Assembly (NCBI GenBank): GCA_023419315.1
Contig: JAEZYE010000027.1
Span: forward strand, 1 to 28,793
Origin: Pseudomonadota bacterium
Lineage (GTDB): Bacteria; Pseudomonadota; Gammaproteobacteria; Xanthomonadales; Xanthomonadaceae
Reading direction: 5' to 3'
DNA length: 28,793 bases
Under the pieces are notes generated by a model. The model did no database searches. It worked only from the letters and a program-made list of their open reading frames with translations, and was not told the DNA's origin. Below, in pieces: positions 22,664 to 28,793 of the stretch. A program made the translations under genes and the position numbers. Every line of letters starts with the position of its first letter. Position 1 is the stretch's first letter.

Positions 22664-23551
22664 TCAGTCGATGTAGCGCTTGAGCAGATCGCCGTAGGCG
22701 TCGATGCGGCGGTCGCGCAGGAACGGCCAGATGCGGCGCACGTGTTCGCTGCGCTCCATGTCCACTTCGGCGGTGAGGATGGTCGCTTCGGTGCCGGCTT
22801 CGGCGACGAACTCGCCCTGCGGGCCGAGGATGTGGCTGTTGCCCCAGAACTGGATGCCCGAAGCGCCCATTGGCGAGGGTTCGTGGCCGATGCGGTTGCA
22901 GCTCAGGACGGGCAGGCCGTTTGCGACGGCGTGGCCGCGATGGCTCAACACCCACGCATCGCGCTGGCGGTTCTTCTCCGCCGCTTCGTCGTCCGGATCC
23001 CAGCCGATCGCGGTCGGGTAGAGCAGCAGTTCCGCACCGGCGAGCGCCATCAGCCGCGCCGCTTCCGGATACCACTGATCCCAGCAGACCAGCACGCCCA
23101 AGCGGCCGACCGAAGTGTCGATCGGCGTGAAGCCGATGTCGCCCGGCGTGAAGTAGAACTTTTCGTAGAAGCCCGGGTCGTCCGGGATATGCATCTTGCG
23201 GTACTTGCCGGCGATGCTGCCGTCCTTTTCGAATACGACGGCGGTGTTGTGGTACAGCCCGATGGCGCGGCGTTCGAACAGCGAACTGACCAGCACCACG
23301 TTGTGCTGGCGCGCCAGCTGGCCGAGACGTTCGGTGCTCGGACCGGGAATCGGTTCGGCGAGATCGAATTCGTGCACGGATTCGTGCTGGCAGAAATACG
23401 GGCCGTTATGCAGTTCCTGCAACAGCACCAGCCGTGCGCCGCGACGTGCCGCTTCGGCCACGCGTTCTTCGATCACGGCCAGATTGGCCGCGGCATCACC
23501 GTGGTTCTTTTCCTGGATCAGGGCGACGGGCAGGGACGTCTTGCGGGTCAT
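22664..23551 (-). CDS. aguB: N-carbamoylputrescine amidase
   Basis: A 295-residue nitrilase-superfamily amidase, the usual AguB length. The catalytic triad is readable: Glu46 in LLQELHNG, Lys119 in YRKMHIPDD and Cys156 in LVCWDQWYPEA. The family blocks YFCQHES, FYEKFYFTPGD and FWGNSHILGP are also present. The enzyme hydrolyses N-carbamoylputrescine to putrescine, CO2 and ammonia, the step after agmatine deiminase. aguA lies about 2.5 kb upstream in the same orientation, which strongly supports the call. The start ATG at 23551 matches family starts; an ATG at 23581 would add ten residues. Neither has a clear ribosome-binding site. Confidence 0.93.
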   Translation of the reverse strand: MTRKTSLPVALIQEKNHGDAAANLAVIEERVAEAARRGARLVLLQELHNGPYFCQHESVHEFDLAEPIPGPSTERLGQLARQHNVVLVSSLFERRAIGLYHNTAVVFEKDGSIAGKYRKMHIPDDPGFYEKFYFTPGDIGFTPIDTSVGRLGVLVCWDQWYPEAARLMALAGAELLLYPTAIGWDPDDEAAEKNRQRDAWVLSHRGHAVANGLPVLSCNRIGHEPSPMGASGIQFWGNSHILGPQGEFVAEAGTEATILTAEVDMERSEHVRRIWPFLRDRRIDAYGDLLKRYID

Positions 23552-23626
23552 GGCATGCGGGGAATTCAAACGGACGCGCATGGTAACGCGTATGGCCGGG
23601 CGCGGCGCCGACGCCGCGTGAATGGA

Positions 23627-24925
23627 TCACGGCGCCTGCGTGATGGCGGCTTCACGCCGCCGCTGTGCACGCCCGAGCCCGGCGCCGGTGCCGGCCCAGA
23701 GCACGGCCAGGCCCGCGCCGATGATCATCGCCAGCGCCGGATGTTCGGCGATCAGATCCAGCATCCGCTTCACCCACCCGCTGAGCGCATCGGCGCCGCG
23801 GTAGACGACCGTGTCGATGAAGTTCTTGGCCTTGTACTTCTCCTCGTTGCCGGCCACGGTGTAGAGCATCTCGCGGCCTGGGCGGACGAAGGCATATTCG
23901 CCCGCGCGCCGCACCACCATCACCACCGCGAACACGGCAAAGGTCGGCGCGAGCGCCAGCCACAGGAAACCGGCGGCGGTGATCAGCGGAACCGCCACCA
24001 GCAACACACCCACGCCCAGTTTCCTCGCCACGCGGCCGGTGATGAAGATCTGGGTCAGGATCGCCAGCCCCTGCACGAGGGTGTCGATGAGCCCGAACAC
24101 CTGCGTCTGCCGGGTGCGATCCGGGAAATAAGCCTCCACCAGGCGCGCCTGCTCGAAATAGAGGAAAGTGCTGACGCTCGCCAGCAACAAAACGAATACC
24201 GCGATGCCGAGCAGGAACGGGGAACGGAATACCGCGGTGGCGCCGGCGAACGGATTGCCGCCCAGCGGCCGCCCGCGCGCCGCCTGATCATCGACACGCA
24301 GCGGATGGTGATCGCGCCACCGTTGCAGCCATACCGCGCACGCGATGCTGCCGACGATAAAGACGGCCGAGAGCAGGACGAGTCCGGCGTGGCCGAGCGG
24401 TTCGACCAGCAGGGCGCCGAGCAACGGCCCGACCAGGCCACCCAGGCTCGCGCCGCCGGCCATCAATGCGAACAGGCGCTTGGCCTGGGAAACCGCGAAC
24501 AGATCCGCCAGCACGCTCCAGGCCAGCGAAATGCTCAGCAGATTGAACACCGACAGCCAGATGTAGAACGCGCGCGCAATCCAGACATCGTCCTCGTTGC
24601 CCAGGAACAGCAGCGCGAACACGACGAGGTTCACCGCGAAGAACCCGAACGTCCACGGCAGGATGCGGCGGCGTGATGCGCGCGCGGCCACCCATCCGAA
24701 CAGCGGCATCGCGATCAGCGTGGCGATGAACGTGCCCATGAACAGCCATTGCAGGTTGTCCACGCCGCCGGCGACCCCCATTGTTTCGCGCACCGGACGC
24801 AACATGAAGTAGCCGGTGAACAGCATGAAGAACATCGACAGCCCGGCGGTGACCGCACCGCTCTCCTTCGGTTCGATGTTGAGCAGGCGGGCGATCAGCG
24901 GCGCACGTTCGGGAGTCGGGTTCAT
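23627..24925 (-). CDS. ATP/ADP-carrier-like (Tlc/NTT-like) major-facilitator transporter
   Basis: A 432-residue membrane protein with about 11-12 predicted helices. The opening block AGLSMFFMLFTGYFMLRPVR, followed by ETMG, is typical of proteins related to nucleotide carriers of the Tlc/NTT type, which sit near the MFS. Other signs are WVAARASRRRILPW between helices 2 and 3, LFALMAGGASLGGLVGPLLGA in the middle, and a loop with GREMLYTVAGNEEKYKAKNF about 70-90 residues from the C-terminus. Rickettsial and chlamydial Tlc proteins exchange ATP and ADP; free-living relatives have unknown substrates, so I do not claim nucleotide transport. The gene lies between the aldo/keto reductase (12 bases) and aguB (75 bases). 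Confidence 0.78.
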   Translation of the reverse strand: MNPTPERAPLIARLLNIEPKESGAVTAGLSMFFMLFTGYFMLRPVRETMGVAGGVDNLQWLFMGTFIATLIAMPLFGWVAARASRRRILPWTFGFFAVNLVVFALLFLGNEDDVWIARAFYIWLSVFNLLSISLAWSVLADLFAVSQAKRLFALMAGGASLGGLVGPLLGALLVEPLGHAGLVLLSAVFIVGSIACAVWLQRWRDHHPLRVDDQAARGRPLGGNPFAGATAVFRSPFLLGIAVFVLLLASVSTFLYFEQARLVEAYFPDRTRQTQVFGLIDTLVQGLAILTQIFITGRVARKLGVGVLLVAVPLITAAGFLWLALAPTFAVFAVVMVVRRAGEYAFVRPGREMLYTVAGNEEKYKAKNFIDTVVYRGADALSGWVKRMLDLIAEHPALAMIIGAGLAVLWAGTGAGLGRAQRRREAAITQAP

Positions 24926-24937
24926 CGGGCCGTCGAG

Positions 24938-25921
24938 TCAGGCAAACAGGGCGGTCAGCGCGTCGCGCTGGGTGTTGTCGAGATCCGGGCCCACGCCCGC
25001 GCGCAGGTTGTCGCTCTGCCGCTCCGGCTTGCCGGTCGCGGGAATGACGACGGTAACGGCGGGATGGCTGAGCGCGAACTTGAGGAAGGCCTGCGCCCAG
25101 CTGGTGATGCCGACTTCCTTCGCCCAGTCGGGGAGCGGCTTGTCCTTGACCTGCGCGAACAGGCGGCCGTCCTCGAATGCGCGGTTGATCATCACGGCGA
25201 CGCCCAGATCCTGCGCCAGCGGCAGCACGCGCTTTTCCGCGCCGCGCGACACCACCGAATAGTTGATCTGCAGCCAGTCGGGCTTTTCCGCCTGCACGAT
25301 GTCGGCCAGTTCGTCCTGCGCGCTTTCCACGTAGTGCGTGACGCCGACGTAGCGCACCTTGCCTTGTGCCTTGAGTTCGCGTGCGACCGCAAGCTGGGTC
25401 TTCAGATCACGCAGGTTGTGGACCTGCAGCAGTTCGACCTTGTCGGTCTTCAGGCGTTGCAGGCTTTCCTGGAATTGCGCCATGCCCGCTTCGCGTCCGC
25501 TGACGCCGGACAGCTTGGTGGCAAGCCAGGCATTGGCGCGCAGGTTCTGTTCGGTGACCAGCGCACCGACGACGTCTTCGGCCGTGCCGTACGTCGGCGC
25601 GGTGTCGATGACGCTCGCGCCCGCAGCGAAGAAGCGCCGGATGACTTCCCGCAACGGATCGCGATCGGCAGCGCTCTCGCCGACCTCGAAACTGCCCGAG
25701 GTTCCCATCCCGATGACAGGCACGCGCTCCTGCGTGCGTGGGATCAGTCGGGTATTGAGCGGTCCTTGCAATGCCGGAGCGCCCCCAGCGGCAGGTGCGG
25801 CGACTGCGGCATGTTGCCCCGCAGCGCCCATTCCGGCCTGTGCGGAATCGCGGCAGGCAGCCATGCCCAGGCCCGCGGCGAGCGCGGCGGTGGACGTCAG
25901 GAACTTGCGTCGTGTGTACAC
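24938..25921 (-). CDS. Tat-exported aldo/keto reductase
   Basis: A 327-residue protein with the twin-arginine leader TRRKFLTSTAALAAG and a possible lipobox GMAAC (Cys23), followed by an Ala/Gly-rich linker to about 50. The rest is an aldo/keto reductase barrel with the catalytic tetrad Asp106 (VIDTAPTYG), Tyr111, Lys136 (ATKLSG) and His168 (LLQVHNL). NADPH enzymes of this fold normally work in the cytosol; a Tat signal implies it folds with its cofactor before export. The start is GTG at 25921, preceded by GAGGAG at ideal spacing, which makes this start secure. It lies 12 bases before the transporter gene. Confidence 0.86.
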   Translation of the reverse strand: MYTRRKFLTSTAALAAGLGMAACRDSAQAGMGAAGQHAAVAAPAAGGAPALQGPLNTRLIPRTQERVPVIGMGTSGSFEVGESAADRDPLREVIRRFFAAGASVIDTAPTYGTAEDVVGALVTEQNLRANAWLATKLSGVSGREAGMAQFQESLQRLKTDKVELLQVHNLRDLKTQLAVARELKAQGKVRYVGVTHYVESAQDELADIVQAEKPDWLQINYSVVSRGAEKRVLPLAQDLGVAVMINRAFEDGRLFAQVKDKPLPDWAKEVGITSWAQAFLKFALSHPAVTVVIPATGKPERQSDNLRAGVGPDLDNTQRDALTALFA

Positions 25922-26048
25922 GGCGGACTCCTCGCGGGAAGTGGTCCGCCGTTATCGATCATCGCTGTCGGGCGTGTGTAAACGAAGCGTTCAACCGTCG
26001 CCCAACCAATGACCTATACGCCCGCACGCGGTGGGCGGGCGCATGGAA

Positions 26049-27083
26049 TCACTGCGAAAGCAGACCTTCAGGCAGTTGCATCGTGATGCAATGCAGGCTG
26101 CCGTTCTGCCAGATCAACGCGCGGCAGGGTACCTGCACGATTTCCCGATCCGGATACGCTTCGGCCAGCACGGCCGCAGCGCGTGCGTCGGCTGCATCGC
26201 CGTAGGCCGGCATCAGCACCGCACCGTTGACGATCAGATAGTTCGCGTAGGAAGCCGCGAGCCGGCGATCGCCGTCATGGATGGGTTGCGCCCATGGCAG
26301 CGGAAACAGGCGGTACGGCTGGCCATCGCGCGTGCGCAGCGCGGCGATGTCGTCGGCCATGGCGTTCAGTTCGGCATGGTGCGAATCGTGGGGATCGTCA
26401 CAGGCCTGGAACACGATGGCATCGCCCGGCGCGAAGCGGGCGAGGGTGTCGACGTGGGCGTCCGTGTCGTCGCCTTCCAGATAACCGTGATCCAGCCACA
26501 GGACGCGTTCCTGCTTGAGCCAGCCGGCGAGTCGGGCGGTGAGTTGCTCGCGGCTGCTGTCCGGATGCCGCTCGTGGAGGCACTGCCACGTCGTCAGCAG
26601 CGTCCCCTCGCCATCGGTGTCGATGGCGCCACCTTCCAGTGCAAAATCAATGGATTGCACGAAATAGTTGTGAAACACGTTGAGGCCGGACAGTTCACCG
26701 ACCAGCCGGTCGTCGCGACTGGCTTCGAATTTGCCGCCCCAGCCGGTGAACCGGAAATCGAGCAGCTTGTAGCGCTGGCCGTCCCGCAGGGTGATCGGGC
26801 CGGAATCGCGCAGCCAGGTGTCGTCGTATTCGGCGGGGACGAAGCGGACCTTCTCCATGTCCACCCGGGCCGAACGCAGGCGGGCCTCGGCGTAGATCTG
26901 GAGATCGTCGTCGGCCACGCAGATGACCACCGGCTGGAAGCGTGTGATCGCGGCCACCAGCGCGACGTAGGTCTCCTCCACTTCGCCCAAGCGCTCGGCC
27001 CAGTCGGTTTCGGCATGCGGCCAGGCAATCAGGATGGCGGACTGAGGTTCCCATTCCGCCGGCAAACGAAAAGCGTCGGTCAT
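26049..27083 (-). CDS. aguA: Agmatine deiminase
   Basis: A 344-residue peptidylarginine-deiminase-family enzyme. The N-terminal RLPAEWEPQSAILIAWPH, AEYDDTWLRDSGPI, FTGWGGKFEASRDD and EGGAIDTDGEGTLLTT are standard. The catalytic Cys332 is in QNGSLHCITMQLPEG, and the supporting His/Asp are in DDTDAHVDTLARF. It converts agmatine to N-carbamoylputrescine and ammonia, feeding AguB. AGGGAT precedes the ATG at 27083. The start lies 16 bases after the small exported protein's stop, so they share a transcript. A 127-base gap, in which I see no promoter or terminator, separates it from the reductase gene downstream. Confidence 0.95.
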   Translation of the reverse strand: MTDAFRLPAEWEPQSAILIAWPHAETDWAERLGEVEETYVALVAAITRFQPVVICVADDDLQIYAEARLRSARVDMEKVRFVPAEYDDTWLRDSGPITLRDGQRYKLLDFRFTGWGGKFEASRDDRLVGELSGLNVFHNYFVQSIDFALEGGAIDTDGEGTLLTTWQCLHERHPDSSREQLTARLAGWLKQERVLWLDHGYLEGDDTDAHVDTLARFAPGDAIVFQACDDPHDSHHAELNAMADDIAALRTRDGQPYRLFPLPWAQPIHDGDRRLAASYANYLIVNGAVLMPAYGDAADARAAAVLAEAYPDREIVQVPCRALIWQNGSLHCITMQLPEGLLSQ

Positions 27084-27099
27084 CGTATCCCTGCGAGAT

Positions 27100-27432
27100 T
27101 CAGCGGATCGCCGGCTTGGGGCCGACTTCGTCGGCGCCGGCACGGTTGGCGACCACGTCGATGACGCGGTCACGTTCGAAATAGACGGTGAAGTCCGGAT
27201 AGACCCAGCGATGGATCACGGGCCACTGCTGCTTCTGGCCGCCGCGGGGCTCCAGCTTCTGCTGCGGGGTGCCGAAGCGTTCGGCCACCTGCGCCGATGT
27301 CCAGCCGCGGACCGGCGCCGCCTGTCCCGCGGTCTCCTGCACGCGCTCGATGAGCAGCGTATCGCCCGCCCGGGCGACGGGAGCCAGACCCAGAAGGACA
27401 CCCAGGCCGATGACGAAAACGCGTGTGTTCAT
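27100..27432 (-). CDS. Small exported protein of unknown function
   Basis: A 110-residue protein with a clean signal peptide (MNTRVFVIGLGVLLGLAPVARA, cleavage near 22). The mature part has VRGWTSAQVAERFGTPQQKL and HRWVYPDFTVYFERDRVIDVV. The order 'helix, G-x-P, W-x-Y, strand with a final V' resembles the small BamE/SmpA-like fold, but without a lipobox. I do not recognise a named family. GGAG precedes the ATG, and the gene is the first of the minus-strand run after the rpmJ terminator. Confidence 0.75.
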   Translation of the reverse strand: MNTRVFVIGLGVLLGLAPVARAGDTLLIERVQETAGQAAPVRGWTSAQVAERFGTPQQKLEPRGGQKQQWPVIHRWVYPDFTVYFERDRVIDVVANRAGADEVGPKPAIR

Positions 27433-27481
27433 GGCATCGCTCCGCGGAAAGAGGCGCCTGTTATAGCAAAAGCGTCCCAAC

Positions 27482-27505
27482 AAAAAACCGCCCGAAGGCG
27501 GCTTT
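27482..27505 (-). terminator. Terminator of rpmJ
   Basis: CCGCC (27488-27492) pairs with GGCGG (27497-27501) around CGAA. The flanking A-run becomes a U-run on the minus transcript. It lies about 50 bases after the rpmJ stop and before the small exported protein's gene. Confidence 0.75.
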
Positions 27506-27554
27506 TCATTCGTGCCGGCAGCGCACGCGGACGCGCGTCGCCGGACTTCGCGAA

Positions 27555-27680
27555 TCAGCGCTGGCGCGCCTTGAAACGCGGGTTGGACTTGCAGATCACG
27601 AAGACCTTACCGCGGCGGCGGACCACCTTGCAGTCGCGGTGACGGGCCTTCGCCGACTTCAGGGAGGACAGGACCTTCAT
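27555..27680 (-). CDS. rpmJ: 50S ribosomal protein L36 (type lacking the full zinc site)
   Basis: A 41-residue protein starting MKVLSSLKSAKARHRDC and ending NPRFKARQR, the longer L36 type also called YkgO-like. Aligned with the zinc-binding form, its ligands are His14 (for Cys), Cys17, Cys30 and Phe36 (for His), so the four-ligand zinc ribbon is incomplete. L36 stabilises 23S rRNA in the large subunit. GAGG precedes the ATG. The gene is monocistronic, with its own promoter at 27727-27756 and a terminator. In bacteria with both forms this type is often a zinc-starvation copy; xanthomonads may carry it alone, which would make it the housekeeping copy. Confidence 0.96.
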   Translation of the reverse strand: MKVLSSLKSAKARHRDCKVVRRRGKVFVICKSNPRFKARQR

Positions 27681-27726
27681 GATGAAACCTCGGCTAAAAA
27701 ATGATTGGGACGAAATTAAGCCCGCT

Positions 27727-27756
27727 ATTCTAAGGGAGTTTCCCTTGGCGCATCAA
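27727..27756 (-). promoter_or_regulatory. Sigma-70 promoter of rpmJ with an internal palindrome
   Basis: On the minus strand TTGATG (27751-27756) and TAGAAT (27727-27732) are spaced by 18 bases, a good housekeeping promoter. Transcription would start about 40 bases before the rpmJ ATG. The spacer contains AAGGGA-GTT-TCCCTT (27732-27746), a perfect inverted repeat in the place where a repressor or a MerR-type activator would bind. Confidence 0.65.
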
Positions 27757-27807
27757 GTGGTTGCCAAGCGCGGGCCTGCGGCCGCCAGGCGGGCGTGCGG
27801 GGGCAGG

Positions 27808-27813
27808 CATAAT
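27808..27813 (+). promoter_or_regulatory. Candidate -10 element for cmk
   Basis: CATAAT, one mismatch from TATAAT, lies 27 bases before the cmk ATG, in an otherwise G+C-rich stretch. No good -35 hexamer is seen. The AGGGA ribosome-binding site follows at 27830-27834. Confidence 0.4.
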
Positions 27814-27840
27814 GCCGGCGAACTTTTTCAGGGAAAAGCC

Positions 27841-28518
27841 ATGTCCGACGCCACGCCCGTGCTCACCATCGATGGACCTTCCGGGGCGGGCAAAGGGACC
27901 GTGAGCCGTATCGTGGCCGACCGCCTGGGCTGGCACTACCTGGATTCCGGCGCGCTGTACCGGGCGGTGGGCGTGGCCGCGAGTTGGGCGGATCTGGATG
28001 TCTCCGACCCGGCCGCGCTGGTCCGCTGCACCTTCGATACCCGGGTCCGCTTCGCCGAGACGGAGCAGGGACTGCGCGTTTTCGTCGATGACGTCGATGC
28101 GACCGAGGAACTGCGTCTGGAGACCACGGGTGCGCTGGCCTCGGCCATTGCAGCGATTCCGGAGGTGCGGTCGGCATTGAAGGAGCGGCAGCGGGCTTTC
28201 CGGCAGCCGCCCGGCCTGGTCGCGGACGGACGTGACATGGGTACCGTCATCTTCCCGGATGCGGCTCACAAGGTCTTCCTTACGGCCAGCGCCGAGGAAA
28301 GGGCCGAAAGGCGCTATAAGCAGTTGAAAGAAAAAGGGGTTTCGGTTACCTTAGACGGTCTGCTGCGCGAGATTCTCGCCCGCGATGCCCGTGATGCCCA
28401 GCGAACGGTGGCGCCGCTGCGGCCGGCCGACGACGCCGTCCTCATCGACACCAGTGGACTGGACATCGAAGCCGTCGTCGAACGCGTGCTGGCCCTGGTG
28501 CCGGCGCGCAAGGGCTAG
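27841..28518 (+). CDS. cmk: Cytidylate kinase
   Basis: A 225-residue (d)CMP kinase, the usual length. The P-loop GPSGAGKGT (12-20) binds ATP. GWHYLDSGALYRAVG, VADGRDMGTVIFPDA (the CMP-binding region) and KVFLTASAEERAERRY (lid) follow in the expected order. It phosphorylates CMP and dCMP for nucleic-acid synthesis. The ATG at 27841 has AGGGA at the right distance, while the longer open frame upstream runs through the rpmJ promoter, so this start is clear. rpsA follows after 150 bases, the conserved cmk-rpsA order. Confidence 0.97.
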   Translation: MSDATPVLTIDGPSGAGKGTVSRIVADRLGWHYLDSGALYRAVGVAASWADLDVSDPAALVRCTFDTRVRFAETEQGLRVFVDDVDATEELRLETTGALASAIAAIPEVRSALKERQRAFRQPPGLVADGRDMGTVIFPDAAHKVFLTASAEERAERRYKQLKEKGVSVTLDGLLREILARDARDAQRTVAPLRPADDAVLIDTSGLDIEAVVERVLALVPARKG

Positions 28519-28536
28519 TTTCCTGCACAGCAGCAG

Positions 28537-28563
28537 GCCCGCCGGAATCCTCCGGGCGGCTTT
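28537..28563 (+). terminator. Imperfect hairpin with short T-run after cmk
   Basis: GCC..CCGGA (28537-28546) pairs with TCCGG..GGC (28551-28560) across a small internal mismatch, followed by TTT. It is weaker than the other terminators here and could attenuate rather than fully stop transcription into rpsA. Confidence 0.4.
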
Positions 28564-28668
28564 CCAACCACAACACTCACGGCCATACGCAATCCCGCGC
28601 AGGCCGACAACGGGTGGACCGTTGCGCATTGACTGCGCCGGTCTGTGTCATCAACCGAGTAATCAACA

Positions 28669-28793
28669 ATGACCGAATCATTTGCCGAACTGTTTGAACA
28701 GAGCCAGACCCAACTGGCCAAGCTGAAGCCGGGCGCCATCGTCACCGGCGTCGTCGTGGAAGTCCGCAACGACGTGGTGGTGATCAACGCCGG
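28669..28793 (+). CDS. rpsA: 30S ribosomal protein S1, N-terminal part (runs off the right edge)
   Basis: The first 41 complete codons of ribosomal protein S1, starting MTESFAELFEQSQTQ and entering the first S1 repeat (KPGAIVTGVVVEV, VVVINAG). S1 delivers mRNA to the 30S subunit. No good Shine-Dalgarno sequence precedes the ATG. This is also known for E. coli rpsA, whose start region folds into hairpins and is repressed by S1 itself. A small hairpin, GCGCA-TTGAC-TGCGC (28624-28638), lies in this leader. Position after cmk supports the call. Confidence 0.95.
   Translation, partial: MTESFAELFEQSQTQLAKLKPGAIVTGVVVEVRNDVVVINA

Noticed and set aside
22565..24676. A 703-codon plus-strand frame antisense to aguB and the transporter
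   Set aside because: Low-complexity Arg/Gln/His/Ala product opposite two well-supported genes.
27679..27840. Longer N-terminus for cytidylate kinase from an ATG at 27679
   Set aside because: It would run through the rpmJ promoter and start region; the ATG at 27841 has a good ribosome-binding site and matches the family start.

Overview
The window looks like a chromosomal segment of a high-G+C gammaproteobacterium of the family Xanthomonadaceae/Lysobacteraceae (Lysobacter-, Luteimonas- or Xanthomonas-like). The signs are the divergent rne/rluC pair, a long Pro/Ala-rich RNase E tail, a proline-rich 'transmembrane repetitive' protein after nfuA, the cmk-rpsA order, and a 41-residue L36 of the type lacking the full zinc site. 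Codon third positions are strongly G/C. That is why huge open frames run antisense to rne and to both RND permeases; I treat these as shadows. I see no tRNA, rRNA, CRISPR array, insertion sequence or phage gene.

Layout. 1-264: a visibly less G+C-rich edge with the last 20 codons of an unknown gene and a possible broken reading frame. 265-2771: a glutathione S-transferase (+), then on the minus strand a small secreted protein of unknown function, a PEP-mutase/isocitrate-lyase family enzyme and a 75-residue DUF2188-like protein. 3045-7043: a GacA/UvrY response regulator converging on RNase E across a two-way terminator. 7044-7455: the divergent rne/rluC control region, with a hairpin that overlaps the rne ribosome-binding site. 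7456-11625: rluC (+), a TonB-C-domain lipoprotein and pterin carbinolamine dehydratase (-), then nfuA and the repeat protein (+). 11813-12692: two single-haem c-type cytochromes (-), each resembling one half of a cytochrome c4. 12964-20731: a tight operon of an RND adaptor lipoprotein and two different RND permeases, joined by ATGA overlaps and closed by a strong terminator.

20868-27432: a run of seven minus-strand genes. In transcription order these are a small exported protein, agmatine deiminase (aguA), a Tat-type aldo/keto reductase, an ATP/ADP-carrier-like transporter, N-carbamoylputrescine amidase (aguB), a GNAT acetyltransferase and a TraB-family membrane protein. aguA and aguB together convert agmatine to putrescine. 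27555-28793: rpmJ (-) with a recognisable promoter and terminator, then cmk and the start of rpsA (+).

Most of the content is housekeeping or common accessory genes. I found no clear new defence or mobile system. The most distinctive points are the rne leader hairpin, the two-permease RND operon whose second pump has altered proton-relay residues, the interrupted agmatine pathway cluster, the 34-residue repeat protein, and the palindrome inside the rpmJ promoter. All functions are inferred from reading the sequence; no database search was run.
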